From assembly GCF_000506985.1 (NCBI RefSeq), contig NZ_KI650979.1:2108710-2172709 (forward strand): 64,000 bases of DNA, given 5' to 3'. The translations under genes were made by a program, and so were the position numbers. This DNA is from Advenella kashmirensis W13003 (GTDB taxonomy: Bacteria; Pseudomonadota; Gammaproteobacteria; Burkholderiales; Burkholderiaceae_B). Position 1 is the stretch's first letter, and every line of letters starts with the position of its first letter. The notes below the pieces were generated by a model that worked only from the letters and a program-made list of their open reading frames with translations, was not told the DNA's origin and made no database searches. Below, piece after piece: positions 35,776 to 45,094 of this stretch.

Positions 35776-36585
35776 ATGACTGATGCCGCTTTAAGCCTGG
35801 ACAATATCACCTGCACCTTCGTGTCCCGCGATAACCGTGACCAGAAATACACGGCCGTGCGGGATGCGACGCTGCATATTGCACCAGGCGAATTCGTTTC
35901 CGTGGTCGGACCTACCGGCTGCGGCAAATCCACTTTGCTCAACGTGGGGGCGGGCCTGCTGTCTCCCTCATCAGGCCAGGTTCGCGTGTTTGGGCAACCG
36001 CTGTCCGGCATTAACGAGCGCGCCGGCTATATGTTCCAGGGAGAAGCGTTGCTGCCGTGGCGCAATGCCCTGGATAACGTCATGGCAGGCCTGCAGTTCG
36101 GCGGCATGGAAAAAAAGCAGGCCCGTACACTGGGGCTGGACTGGTTAAGACGCGTCGGCCTGTCCGAGGCCGAATACAAGTACCCGCACCAGATGTCGGG
36201 CGGCATGCGCAAGCGCGTCATGCTGGCGCAGACATTGATCCGAGATCCCGATATCATCCTCATGGATGAACCGTTTTCTGCCCTGGACATCCAGACGCGG
36301 CAACTGATGGAAAATGAAGTACTCGATATCTGGATGAAGCAGCGCAAGGCCGTGCTGTTTATCACGCACGATCTGGACGAGGCCATTGCCATGAGCGACC
36401 GGGTGGTCGTGCTGTCAGCCGGTCCCGGAACCCATATTATGGGCGAGTTTCACATTGACCTGCCACGTCCGCGCGATGTGTCCGAGGTTCGCGCTCACCC
36501 GCGCTTTGTTGAACTACACCAGGCAATCTGGAGCGTACTGCGCGATGAAGTTCTCAAAGGCTACGATCAACAGAAACGGAAGTAA
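35776..36585 (+). CDS. ABC transporter ATP-binding protein (SsuB/TauB-type)
   Basis: 269 aa ATPase partner of the SsuA-type importer. Walker A GPTGCGKSTLL, signature MSGGMRKRVMLA, Walker B IILMDEP. ATG 35776 follows the binding-protein stop by 4 bp; an in-frame extension to 35692 lies inside that gene. Confidence 0.92.
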   Translation: MTDAALSLDNITCTFVSRDNRDQKYTAVRDATLHIAPGEFVSVVGPTGCGKSTLLNVGAGLLSPSSGQVRVFGQPLSGINERAGYMFQGEALLPWRNALDNVMAGLQFGGMEKKQARTLGLDWLRRVGLSEAEYKYPHQMSGGMRKRVMLAQTLIRDPDIILMDEPFSALDIQTRQLMENEVLDIWMKQRKAVLFITHDLDEAIAMSDRVVVLSAGPGTHIMGEFHIDLPRPRDVSEVRAHPRFVELHQAIWSVLRDEVLKGYDQQKRK

Positions 36586-36586
36586 C

Positions 36587-37381
36587 ATGTGGAATTCCAT
36601 TAAACCATCCTCCAGAAATTATCGCGTCTGGCAGATTCTGATTGTCGTTGTGCTGCTTGCGGCCTGGTACCTGATTTCCCTGAACGATACCGCGGCCTTC
36701 TTTTTCGGACAGCCCCTGGGCGTGGCCGAAGTCATCTGGAACTGGTTCATTGTCAATGCCGACATTTATCGGCACTTGTGGGTGACGCTGATCGAAACCC
36801 TTCTGGCGTTTTTTATCGGCACCATTTGCGGCATGGGCTTTGGCCTGTGGCTGGGGCTGTCACGCACGGCGAGCCTGGTGCTGGACCCTTTTCTGACCGC
36901 CCTTAATTCCATGCCGCGCGTGATTCTGGCGCCGATCTTCGCTCTGTGGTTCGGGCTGGGTATCTGGTCCAAGGTGGCCCTGGCCTTTACGCTGGTCTTT
37001 TTTATCGTCTTTTTCAACGTTTTCCAGGGCATACGGGAAGTGAGCCCGACGCTGCTGGACAACGCCCGTATGCTGGGTGCCAATCGGCGCCAGTTGCTGC
37101 GTCATGTGTATATTCCGTCTGCGACCAGTTGGGTCTTTTCCAGCCTGCATGCCTCGGTCGGCCTGGCGTTTGTTGGCGCGGTGGTGGGGGAGTACCTGGG
37201 GTCCGCCAGCGGTGTCGGCTATCTGATCCTGCAGGCCGAAGGGACATTTGATATCAATACCGTGGTCGCGGGCATTATCGTGCTGACGGTCTTTGCCCTG
37301 ATTCTGGACGGTCTGGTGAGTATTACCGAGAAGTACGCGCTGACCTGGCGTCCGGCTGCCGGCGAAACCGAAAAACTGTAG
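36587..37381 (+). CDS. ABC transporter permease (SsuC/TauC-type)
   Basis: 264 aa inner-membrane permease with about six hydrophobic segments and the EAA-loop region around LLDNARMLGANRRQLLRHVYIP. It begins 1 bp after the ATPase stop with GGAAG upstream. Confidence 0.92.
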   Translation: MWNSIKPSSRNYRVWQILIVVVLLAAWYLISLNDTAAFFFGQPLGVAEVIWNWFIVNADIYRHLWVTLIETLLAFFIGTICGMGFGLWLGLSRTASLVLDPFLTALNSMPRVILAPIFALWFGLGIWSKVALAFTLVFFIVFFNVFQGIREVSPTLLDNARMLGANRRQLLRHVYIPSATSWVFSSLHASVGLAFVGAVVGEYLGSASGVGYLILQAEGTFDINTVVAGIIVLTVFALILDGLVSITEKYALTWRPAAGETEKL

Positions 37382-37402
37382 CCCAGTCTGCTCTTGCACC
37401 CG

Positions 37403-37419
37403 GCCCGGTTTTTCCGGGC
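37403..37419 (+). terminator. Hairpin after the ABC permease gene
   Basis: GCCCGG-TTTTT-CCGGGC, a perfect 6-bp GC stem. There is no T-run after it, so it may be a pause or processing site, not a full terminator, before the dehydrogenase gene. Confidence 0.35.
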
Positions 37420-37475
37420 TGATGGTTCGCTTTCCCTCAACACGTACGGCGTTGCACCGCCAGGAATGTGAAGTT

Positions 37476-38567
37476 ATGAAAAAACAAATCAAAATCGCCG
37501 CGATACCCGGAGACGGTATTGGCAAGGAAGTCATGCCCGAAGGATTGCGGGTTCTGCAGGCGGCCAGCCACAAATTCGACCTGAATCTGGCCGTGACGGA
37601 GTTCGAATGGGCCAGTTGCGATTATTACGAAAAACATGGGCAGATGATGCCCGATGACTGGTTCGAGACACTCAAGTCGTTTGACGCCATTTATTTCGGC
37701 GCCGTCGGCTGGCCCGACAAAGTGCCGGATCATATTTCGCTGTGGGGTTCGCTTCTGAAATTTCGCCGTGAGTTCGACCAGTATGTGAATCTGCGCCCCG
37801 TGCGGCTGATGCCCGGCGTGCCATGTCCGCTGGCCAATCGCAAGCCGGGCGATATCGATTTTCTGGTGGTGCGGGAAAACACAGAGGGCGAGTATTCGTC
37901 AGTGGGTGGCAAAATTTTTGAAGGAACAGATCGCGAAGTTGTACTGCAGGAGTCAGTTTTTACCCGCAAGGGCGTTGATCGTATCCTGAAGTATGGCTTT
38001 GAGCTCGCCAGCAAACGGGAACGCAAAACGCTGACCGCTGCTACCAAATCCAATGGCATTTCCATCAGCATGCCGTATTGGGATGAACGTGTTGCTGAAA
38101 TGGCCAAGCAGTATCCCGATGTCAAATGGGATAAACAACATATTGATATTCTGAGTGCGCGTTTCGTGTTGCAACCGGATCGTTTCGATGTGGTCGTCGC
38201 CTCTAATTTGTTTGGCGATATTCTGTCTGACCTGGGGCCGGCTTGTACCGGCACGATTGGTATCGCGCCGTCAGCCAACCTGAATCCCGAGCGTGATTTC
38301 CCATCGCTGTTCGAGCCTGTGCATGGATCCGCACCGGATATTTATGGCAAAAATATTGCCAACCCGGTTGCCATGATCTGGTCAGGGGCCATGATGCTTG
38401 AATTCTTTGCTGCCGATAATCCGGACGCGCAGAAAGCGGCAGACTGCATCATGGGTGCAGTAGAAGCAACGCTGATCAACGGCCCCAAGACGCCTGATCT
38501 GGGCGGGCAGGCTCAAACGGGCGAAATGGGTCAGGCGATCGCGCAATTGGTTGCGCAGGGCGCTTAG
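37476..38567 (+). CDS. Tartrate dehydrogenase / D-malate dehydrogenase (decarboxylating)
   Basis: 363 aa NAD-dependent decarboxylating dehydrogenase of the isocitrate/isopropylmalate family. It oxidises D-malate or tartrate to pyruvate or oxaloglycolate products. GDGIGKEVMPEGLRVL at the N-terminus, RENTEGEYSSVGG, and EPVHGSAPDIYGKNIANP near the C-terminus are the family signatures; the WASCDYY segment fits the TtuC/DmlA group better than LeuB. ATG 37476 follows AGGA. Co-directional with the ABC operon, which may import its substrate or a precursor. Confidence 0.88.
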   Translation: MKKQIKIAAIPGDGIGKEVMPEGLRVLQAASHKFDLNLAVTEFEWASCDYYEKHGQMMPDDWFETLKSFDAIYFGAVGWPDKVPDHISLWGSLLKFRREFDQYVNLRPVRLMPGVPCPLANRKPGDIDFLVVRENTEGEYSSVGGKIFEGTDREVVLQESVFTRKGVDRILKYGFELASKRERKTLTAATKSNGISISMPYWDERVAEMAKQYPDVKWDKQHIDILSARFVLQPDRFDVVVASNLFGDILSDLGPACTGTIGIAPSANLNPERDFPSLFEPVHGSAPDIYGKNIANPVAMIWSGAMMLEFFAADNPDAQKAADCIMGAVEATLINGPKTPDLGGQAQTGEMGQAIAQLVAQGA

Positions 38568-38585
38568 TGTGAATCAGCATACGCC

Positions 38586-39578
38586 ATGAACAGTAAACCC
38601 GTTATTTCCATTGGCGCCCTGGGTGGCACGATCAGTATGACCGGTGCACCCGACGGGCAGGGCGTAACCTCCAGTCTGGGCGCAGCAGAGCTGGCAAAAT
38701 CAGTCCCGGGACTGGATCAGTGCGCCACACTTTATTTGCATACGCTGGCCCGAATCGGCAGCGGTTCCATCCGTTTTCAACACGTGTTTGACACCCTGGC
38801 GTGGGCGCGCCAGCAGATCGATCAGGGCGCGCAGGGTGTGGTGATTACCCAGGGCACGGATACGCTGGAAGAAACCGCGTTTCTGCTGGATCTGTTCTGG
38901 AGCGCGCGTGAACCATTGGTCCTGATGGGGGCCATGCGCAATCCGCAACTGCCCGGAGCCGATGGCAGCGCCAATCTGTTGGCGGCCGTGCAGGTTGCCA
39001 CCGATGCTGCGAGTTGCAATCGCGGTGCACTGGTCGTGATGAATGACGATATTCACGAGGCGCGACGCGTACAAAAAATGCACACGACGCATGTCAATGC
39101 ATTTGTTTCTCCTGTTCGGGGGCCTGTCGGCGTTATACAGGAAGGACGGGTGACGTATCTTCGTGATACGCCCGCGCGACCACGACTGCCCGTGCCCTCC
39201 GCATATAGCAGCAAAGTGCTTCTGCTGGAACACAGCCTTGATGACGATCCTGACATCGTGTCGTTTGCACTGGATGCCGGATATGCAGGCATCGTTGTCG
39301 CGGGATTCGGGTCGGGACACGCGTCTGAACGCTTGCGCGATGTATTGGTGACAGCAGCAACACGCATTCCCGTTATTATGTGCTCACGCACCGGCGCCGG
39401 CAGTACCACGCGCGCCGTGTACGGCTATAAGGGAGCGGAAATTGATTTGCAGCAGCACGGGGTCCTGATGGGCGGCTGGTTGTGCCCGCGCAAGGCCAGA
39501 TTGCTGCTGAGTGCTGCGGTATGGAATGGAATCGGCGGCGACGAGCTGGCCGGTTTGCTGAACGCCTGGTCGCAGTAA
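38586..39578 (+). CDS. L-asparaginase family amidohydrolase
   Basis: 330 aa enzyme that hydrolyses asparagine (or a related amide) to aspartate and ammonia. Nucleophile threonine in ALGGTISM (Thr15) and second catalytic group TQGTDTLEET (Thr91, Asp92). No signal peptide, so cytoplasmic. It starts 18 bp after the tartrate dehydrogenase gene and could be co-transcribed. Confidence 0.88.
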   Translation: MNSKPVISIGALGGTISMTGAPDGQGVTSSLGAAELAKSVPGLDQCATLYLHTLARIGSGSIRFQHVFDTLAWARQQIDQGAQGVVITQGTDTLEETAFLLDLFWSAREPLVLMGAMRNPQLPGADGSANLLAAVQVATDAASCNRGALVVMNDDIHEARRVQKMHTTHVNAFVSPVRGPVGVIQEGRVTYLRDTPARPRLPVPSAYSSKVLLLEHSLDDDPDIVSFALDAGYAGIVVAGFGSGHASERLRDVLVTAATRIPVIMCSRTGAGSTTRAVYGYKGAEIDLQQHGVLMGGWLCPRKARLLLSAAVWNGIGGDELAGLLNAWSQ

Positions 39579-39620
39579 AATACAGTTTATTTCAAATGTA
39601 ATTGCCAATAAGGACACGTC

Positions 39621-40646
39621 ATGTCGTATCGATATTTGGGTAAAAGCGGGCTGCGCATCTCTCCTCTGACATTGGGGACCATGATGTTTGGCAATCAGAC
39701 AGAGGAGGCGCAGGCGCATCGGATTATTCACGATGCGCGCGAGCAGGGCATCAATTCGATCGATACGGCCGACGTCTACAATGGGGGCGAATCCGAACGC
39801 GTGGTCGGGCGTGCGCTTGCCGACAGTCGTGATTCCTGGGTGCTAGCCACCAAGCTGGCAAATCCTGCCGGTGACGGCCCCAATGAACGGGGAATATCCC
39901 GAAAATGGATTATGCAGTCGGTCGAGGCCAGCCTCAAGCGCCTGGGTACGGACTATATCGATATTCTTTACATACACCGCGAAATCCCGGATGAACCTCT
40001 GGGAGAAGCGGTACGCGCGATTGCCGATCTGATCCGCCAGGGCAAGCTGCGTTATTTTGGTGTCTCCAATTTTCGGGGCTGGAAAATTGCCGATACGGTC
40101 AGGCTGGCGGACCAGTTGGGTATCGACAGGCCGGTGGCCAGTCAACCGTTGTACAACCTGGTGACGCGCACGGCGGAAGTCGAGCAGTTGCCCGCTGCGG
40201 CCAATTACGGCATCGGTGTCATCTCCTACAGTCCGCTGGCGCGCGGGGTGCTGACAGGCAAGTATGCGATCGATGCGCCGGCACCAGCAGACTCACGCGC
40301 AGGCCGTGGTGACAAACGTATCCAACAGACCGAGTTTCGAGCCGAATCCCTGCTTGTTGCGCAGAAAATCAAGGCGCATGCCGAGGCCCGAGGCGTGTCG
40401 GCGGCCGATTTCGCATTGGCATGGGTGCTGAACAATCAATACGTGACGTCCGCCATTGTGGGGCCGCGCACGTTTGAGCAATGGCAGGACTATCTGAAGG
40501 CGCTGGATTATTCGCTGACCGAAGAAGATGAGGCCCTGGTCAATGAACTCGTTACGCCAGGCCATGCCTCCACGCCCGGATATAATGATCCGGGTCATCC
40601 GGTACGGGGCCGCGTGTCTTTTCCGTCCCCCTCTGGGGAAGGGTGA
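39621..40646 (+). CDS. Aldo/keto reductase
   Basis: 341 aa NADPH-dependent TIM-barrel oxidoreductase. Catalytic tetrad visible: Asp47 and Tyr52 (SIDTADVY), Lys77 (VLATKLAN) and His118 (LYIHRE). The C-terminal extension after residue ~305 (VTPGHASTPGYNDPGHPVRG) is echoed by a gene fragment at 43221, so two related reductases once existed here. The substrate is not predictable. Confidence 0.88.
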   Translation: MSYRYLGKSGLRISPLTLGTMMFGNQTEEAQAHRIIHDAREQGINSIDTADVYNGGESERVVGRALADSRDSWVLATKLANPAGDGPNERGISRKWIMQSVEASLKRLGTDYIDILYIHREIPDEPLGEAVRAIADLIRQGKLRYFGVSNFRGWKIADTVRLADQLGIDRPVASQPLYNLVTRTAEVEQLPAAANYGIGVISYSPLARGVLTGKYAIDAPAPADSRAGRGDKRIQQTEFRAESLLVAQKIKAHAEARGVSAADFALAWVLNNQYVTSAIVGPRTFEQWQDYLKALDYSLTEEDEALVNELVTPGHASTPGYNDPGHPVRGRVSFPSPSGEG

Positions 40647-40739
40647 CTTCGGTTCCGCCTGCCAGAGGCGGGACTGGATAGACTGCTGCCTTACGCCGTT
40701 TCCTGAAAAACGGTTCTCGGGCTGGCCTGAGTCGTCACG

Positions 40740-41159
40740 TCAAATCAATAACACCGGACAACGTGCCTGGGCCAGCACGCGACCGGACACCGAGCCGATG
40801 ATGGCGTTCAGAAACGGCGCGCGGTGATGACTGCCCATCACAATGGCTACTGCCTGAACTGTGTCGGCGTACTCAACAATGCGTTCCGGTGCGGATCCGA
40901 CGAATTCATGACATTCAACAGCGAGATTGCCCGCGCGCAGAATCTCGGTGACTGACTGCATCGCCTTTTCACTTTGCTCATGATGCCAGGCGGCAATTTC
41001 ATCATGGCTAATGAAGGACTCAACGTCCCCGGTCACGCCAGGTTCGCAATGCACCACATGCACAGTGAGATCATGTTGCAGCAAAAGATTGTTGGTCAGA
41101 TATCGCGCAGCTGCATCGCTATACGCAGACCCGTCGGTCGCAAGTACGATATTGTTCAT
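40740..41159 (-). CDS. Universal stress protein (UspA family)
   Basis: 139 aa UspA-fold protein (NIVLATDGSAYSDAAARYL at the start, ARCPVLLI at the end). The glycine loop MGSHHRAPFLNAIIGSVSG departs from the ATP-binding pattern at its first spacing, so nucleotide binding is uncertain. The start at 41159 overlaps the terC stop (ATGATGA), with AGGAG six bases upstream, so it is translationally coupled to terC. Confidence 0.85.
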   Translation of the reverse strand: MNNIVLATDGSAYSDAAARYLTNNLLLQHDLTVHVVHCEPGVTGDVESFISHDEIAAWHHEQSEKAMQSVTEILRAGNLAVECHEFVGSAPERIVEYADTVQAVAIVMGSHHRAPFLNAIIGSVSGRVLAQARCPVLLI

Positions 41160-42184
41160 CATGGTCTCCTTGTTGATTCTGTATCCTCTGGACTTGCCGC
41201 GCGTGCAGTGTCGCCTGCATCGCGCGCTGCTGTCCGTCGGAACAGGCTGAGACTGACGCCGATAGACGCCAGCAAAATAATGGCAACCATTCCCAGCGAC
41301 CACAGCACCGGTATATGGACCCACGGAGCTGCCAGCATTTTCCCACCTATGAGGACAAGTATGATGGCCAGCCCGTATTTGAGATAGTGGAAGCGTTCCG
41401 CCATGCTGGCCAGCAAGAAGTACATCGCTCGCAAACCCATAATGGCGAAAATATTGGAAGTGAAAACAACAAACGGATCAGTCGTTATGGCGAAGATCGC
41501 CGGGATACTGTCCACGGCAAAGACGAGGTCGGTGACTTCGACCAGTACCAGTACACCGAACATCGGTGTGGCATACAAGAGACCGTTGCTGCGAACAAAG
41601 AATGCCTCACCGCGATAGTCTTGCGTCATACGCATGGTCTTGCGCATGATTCGAACCACAGGGTTCTTGGCGAGATCCGGTGACCGTTCGGCGGACACAA
41701 GCATTTTGATGCCGGTGATCACCAGGAACAGACCGAATACATAAAACAGCCAGATAAACTTCGACAACAACCACACGCCGACAAGAATCATTGCTATGCG
41801 CATCACAATGGCGCCCAGTACACCGAACAGCAATACGCGGCGCTGCAATTCAGGAGGTACAGCGAAGTAGCCAAAGATCATCGAAAATACGAACATGTTG
41901 TCGACCGACAGCGAGAGCTCGATCAGATAACCTGTAAAAAATTCCAGCGTCTTGCGGTTCGCCTCCAGGCGGCCGATGCTGCCGTCAAGAAACCACCATT
42001 GAAGAATACCGAAAAGCGTCGCCAGTATGATCCACGAAACGACCCAGGCAAGGGCTTCGCGTGGCGACACCCTGTGTGCATGTTTGCCGCCAAGGACAAA
42101 CAGGTCCAGCGCCAAAATGGCCAATACGAAACCAATGAATCCAATCCACATTGGAAGGGTAGCGAAGGTATCGATTCCGGTCAT
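41159..42184 (-). CDS. TerC/Alx-family integral membrane protein
   Basis: 341 aa membrane protein with about eight or nine hydrophobic segments and the TerC signature acidic motifs LSLSVDNMFVFSMIF and EVTDLVFAVDSIPAIF. TerC/Alx proteins take part in metal-ion (Mn2+) export and in tellurite or alkaline stress. The yybP-ykoY manganese riboswitch often seen before such genes was not found in the 107-bp upstream region. Confidence 0.9.
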   Translation of the reverse strand: MTGIDTFATLPMWIGFIGFVLAILALDLFVLGGKHAHRVSPREALAWVVSWIILATLFGILQWWFLDGSIGRLEANRKTLEFFTGYLIELSLSVDNMFVFSMIFGYFAVPPELQRRVLLFGVLGAIVMRIAMILVGVWLLSKFIWLFYVFGLFLVITGIKMLVSAERSPDLAKNPVVRIMRKTMRMTQDYRGEAFFVRSNGLLYATPMFGVLVLVEVTDLVFAVDSIPAIFAITTDPFVVFTSNIFAIMGLRAMYFLLASMAERFHYLKYGLAIILVLIGGKMLAAPWVHIPVLWSLGMVAIILLASIGVSLSLFRRTAARDAGDTARAASPEDTESTRRP

Positions 42185-42291
42185 GATAATGTCCCGACAA
42201 AGATGCGCTTATGGGTAGTCTAGAGCCACTTGATATCTTCAACAATTCGTATATCATGAACTATGTGTCAGGTTTTTTCGAAGGGTGGGTC

Positions 42292-43203
42292 ATGGCCAGA
42301 CTGAATTACAAGCACCTACGATATTTCTGGATGGTGGCAAAAACCGGCAGCCTCGCGTGCGCTGCAGAGCACCTGCACCGCACGCCGCAATCCATCAGCG
42401 GTCAATTGCAAGAACTGGAAGCGAATCTCGACGCAGAACTTTTCCGACGACGTATGGGACACAAACTCGAGTTAACGGATGTTGGCCGCTATGTGCTGGC
42501 TTATGCCGACCGGATATTTGCGCTGGGCGACGAACTGCTCGATGAACTGGGCGAGCAGCCTGCCAAACGATTGCCCGCATTCAGGGTGGGCGTCGCTGAA
42601 GGTGTCCCCAAGTCAATGGCCTACCACATGATAGAGCCGGCACTGCGCATGGAGGAAGCCGTGCGCGTCGTTTGCCGGGAAGGGCCTCTGGCATCCCTGC
42701 TAGCCGATTTGGCCGTGCACCGGCTGGATATGGTTATTGCCGACCGCCCCATGCCCCATCATCTTAATGTGCGCGGATTCAACCATTTTCTTGGCGAGAG
42801 CAGCCTGACTTTCCTCGGCGCCCCGCAACTGCTGACTACCTTGACCAAAAAATTTCCCGCACTGCTCAATCAGGCGCCTTTTTTGCTGCCCGGTGAGGAT
42901 GTGGCCATCCGAACCCGATTGTTGCAATGGTTTGACGAGCATAAGATCCGTCCTCGGATCGTTGGCGAGTTCGACGATAGTGCATTGCTCAATTCCTTCG
43001 GGCAAACGGGTACCGGCCTTTTCGTTGCGCCGACGGCAACGGCAGCCTATTTGTGCGAGCAATATCACGTGCGAGTGATCGGCAGCACGAACGAAGTGAA
43101 AGAACAACTCTACGCCATCACCACCGAACGCCAGCTTCAGCACACAGCCGTTCTCGCCGTCTGCAAGGCTGCCAAAGAGAAAGTCTTCGGCTCGCCAACA
43201 TAG
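42292..43203 (+). CDS. LysR-type regulator, NhaR-like
   Basis: 303 aa regulator; the N-terminal NYKHLRYFWMVAKTGSLACAA is the hallmark of the NhaR group of LysR activators. ATG 42292 with AAGGGTGGG upstream; in-frame codons back to 42211 lack a ribosome site. Divergent from terC-usp and likely its regulator, possibly responding to sodium, pH or metals. Confidence 0.87.
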   Translation: MARLNYKHLRYFWMVAKTGSLACAAEHLHRTPQSISGQLQELEANLDAELFRRRMGHKLELTDVGRYVLAYADRIFALGDELLDELGEQPAKRLPAFRVGVAEGVPKSMAYHMIEPALRMEEAVRVVCREGPLASLLADLAVHRLDMVIADRPMPHHLNVRGFNHFLGESSLTFLGAPQLLTTLTKKFPALLNQAPFLLPGEDVAIRTRLLQWFDEHKIRPRIVGEFDDSALLNSFGQTGTGLFVAPTATAAYLCEQYHVRVIGSTNEVKEQLYAITTERQLQHTAVLAVCKAAKEKVFGSPT

Positions 43204-43220
43204 CGGGTTATGGCAAGGCG

Positions 43221-43370
43221 CTGCTGAATCAACTGGTCACGCCGGGGTATGCGTCAACGCCTGACTATAGCAACCCGGGGCATCCGGTATGGGGCCGCGT
43301 GGTCGCGAAAGCGCCCGAGATGGCGGCCCGTGGCTGCAACGGGTCCGACAGCCGTCCGGCTGCGGACCGT
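43221..43370 (+). pseudogene. Remnant of an aldo/keto reductase C-terminus
   Basis: Directly after the LysR gene, codons from 43221 read LLNQLVTPGYASTPDYSNPG and onward. This matches 20 of 27 residues of the C-terminal end of the intact aldo/keto reductase (40536-40616), in the same strand orientation. Most DNA differences are at third codon positions, so the fragment once evolved as protein-coding sequence. The rest of that gene is missing. The downstream limit is approximate. Confidence 0.7.
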
Positions 43371-43415
43371 TTGAATTTGGGTGAAAGTGCACTGGCGTGC
43401 AGTCAGCTTTTTTGT

Positions 43416-44774
43416 TTAAAGCAGAATAAGACTCAGCAACCACACCGTTGCCATGCCCACCACGCCCTGAATCAGCGTGGCGACAGTCTGGGCGTAATAT
43501 GCCGTTGACACGCGCATGCGACTGAACTGGGTGACCACCCAGAAGAAGCTGTCGTTGGCGTGAGAGACGGTCATGCCGCCTGCGCCAATGGCCATTACGG
43601 TCAATACGCGTCCCATCTCACTGTCCAGGCCAAGCTGACCCAACATCGGTGCCACCAGGGCGGATGTGGTCACCAGCGCGACGGTTGTCGAGCCCTGGGC
43701 GGTTTTCAGTGCTGCGGATACGATAAACGGCATGAAGAGGCCAATGCCCATGGCTGACAGCGTCGTACCAATATAGTCGCCCAGCGGAGTGACTTTCAGA
43801 ATGGCGCCAAATGCGCCGCCTGCACCGGTAATCAGCAAAATGGGCGCGGCGCTGGTCAGGCCTTCGGCGACATAATCATGAAACTGCTGGCGCTTGCCAT
43901 CGCCTTTGAGCAGAAACATGGCAGAGATCATGCCGGCGAGCAGGGCAACGACAGGGTGCCCCAGAAAGAGCAGAACGTTGGCAAAGGTGCCTTCGCCAAA
44001 CGGCTTGCTGGGAAACGCAACCACCGAACCGATACAGATCAGGATGATGGGCAGAAAAATCGGGGTGAACGCCTGCGTGGCGCTGGGCAGTACACCGTAT
44101 TCTTCCCGGGTTTTCATCAGGCCCTGGTTTGGGCCGCTGGCGACCACGGGCGCTTCCAGTTCAATGTCCTTTTTCAGGAAAATATTGGCCCATAGCAAAC
44201 CTGCCAAGGCCGTCACCGCGGAGACAACCAGACCCACCAGAATGACCAGCCCCAGATTGTCGCCCAGTCCGAGGTTGCCGGCGGCCGCGATGGGGCCGGG
44301 CGTGGGCGGCACAAAAGTGTGAGTAGCGTACAGACCTGTTGCCAGCGCGACGCTCATGGCAATCAGCGAGACATTCATGCGTTTGGCAATGGCTTCTTTC
44401 AGTGAATTCAGAATGACATAGCCCGAATCACAAAACACAGGGATGGAGACCAGATACCCGATCACCGACATGGTCAGTGTGGGAAAGCGGTTGCCCAACA
44501 GCTTGATAATGCTGTCGGCCATGGTAATGGCTGCGCCGGTTTTCTCCAGAATGACGCCGATAATTGTGCCCAGTACAATCACGATACCGATACTGCCCAT
44601 GATGCCACCGAAGCCGGTGGTGATGTGCTTGACGATATCCAGCAGCGGCACCTGATACATAAAGCCGCCGATAAAGGCCGCGGCCAGCAGCGCCAGAAAC
44701 GGATGGAGTTTGAGCTTGGTAGTGGCCAGTACGATCAGCGCGATCAGTACGGCAAGAATGACGACCAGATACAT
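43416..44774 (-). CDS. GntP-family gluconate/organic acid:H+ symporter
   Basis: 452 aa inner-membrane symporter with about 12 hydrophobic segments, of the GntP/GntT family that imports gluconate and related sugar acids. LKLHPFLALLAAAFIGG at the N-terminus and the FVPPTPGPIAAAGNLG segment are typical. No gluconate kinase gene is near. It may serve the sugar-acid route encoded at 1.5-9.3 kb, but this is only inference. Confidence 0.88.
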   Translation of the reverse strand: MYLVVILAVLIALIVLATTKLKLHPFLALLAAAFIGGFMYQVPLLDIVKHITTGFGGIMGSIGIVIVLGTIIGVILEKTGAAITMADSIIKLLGNRFPTLTMSVIGYLVSIPVFCDSGYVILNSLKEAIAKRMNVSLIAMSVALATGLYATHTFVPPTPGPIAAAGNLGLGDNLGLVILVGLVVSAVTALAGLLWANIFLKKDIELEAPVVASGPNQGLMKTREEYGVLPSATQAFTPIFLPIILICIGSVVAFPSKPFGEGTFANVLLFLGHPVVALLAGMISAMFLLKGDGKRQQFHDYVAEGLTSAAPILLITGAGGAFGAILKVTPLGDYIGTTLSAMGIGLFMPFIVSAALKTAQGSTTVALVTTSALVAPMLGQLGLDSEMGRVLTVMAIGAGGMTVSHANDSFFWVVTQFSRMRVSTAYYAQTVATLIQGVVGMATVWLLSLILL

Positions 44775-45094
44775 TTGATATGTCCTAATTCAATCGTTTC
44801 GTGAAAAGAAAGGGAAAGAGACTTCTGTGGGGCGATTGTATCTTAAAAATAACTGAATATTGCAACTGCCATTGCCATCAAAGTCTTGCCAGTGCGCGCA
44901 TCCGGCCACTTGTCGGTATGATCGTGGGTTGTTGTGGGCTGGCGGTTGGCACAGAAAATATAAACACCCTTAAGAAAAAGTCGCTTGTCAGCACTGTGCG
45001 GGTTCTTCACAATGAGCGCAGTTCTGCGGTGATGCTCTTTTTTGATGACGCAGACGAGTCCGGCCGCGAGTAACAGACCTTCGGGAAGATTGAG
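44775..45094. other. Divergent intergenic region gntP / EamA gene
   Basis: 320 bp with no convincing gene. An open frame at 44801-45073 lacks a ribosome site and family features. The region should hold the promoters of both flanking genes; no clear operator was seen. Confidence 0.5.

Noticed and set aside
42185-42291. Manganese (yybP-ykoY) riboswitch before terC
   Set aside because: The 107-bp region is too short for a leader of this type and lacks the conserved core seen in that class.
44801-45073. Possible 90-residue gene between gntP and the EamA gene
   Set aside because: No ribosome site, no recognisable features, and it lies in a region expected to hold divergent promoters.
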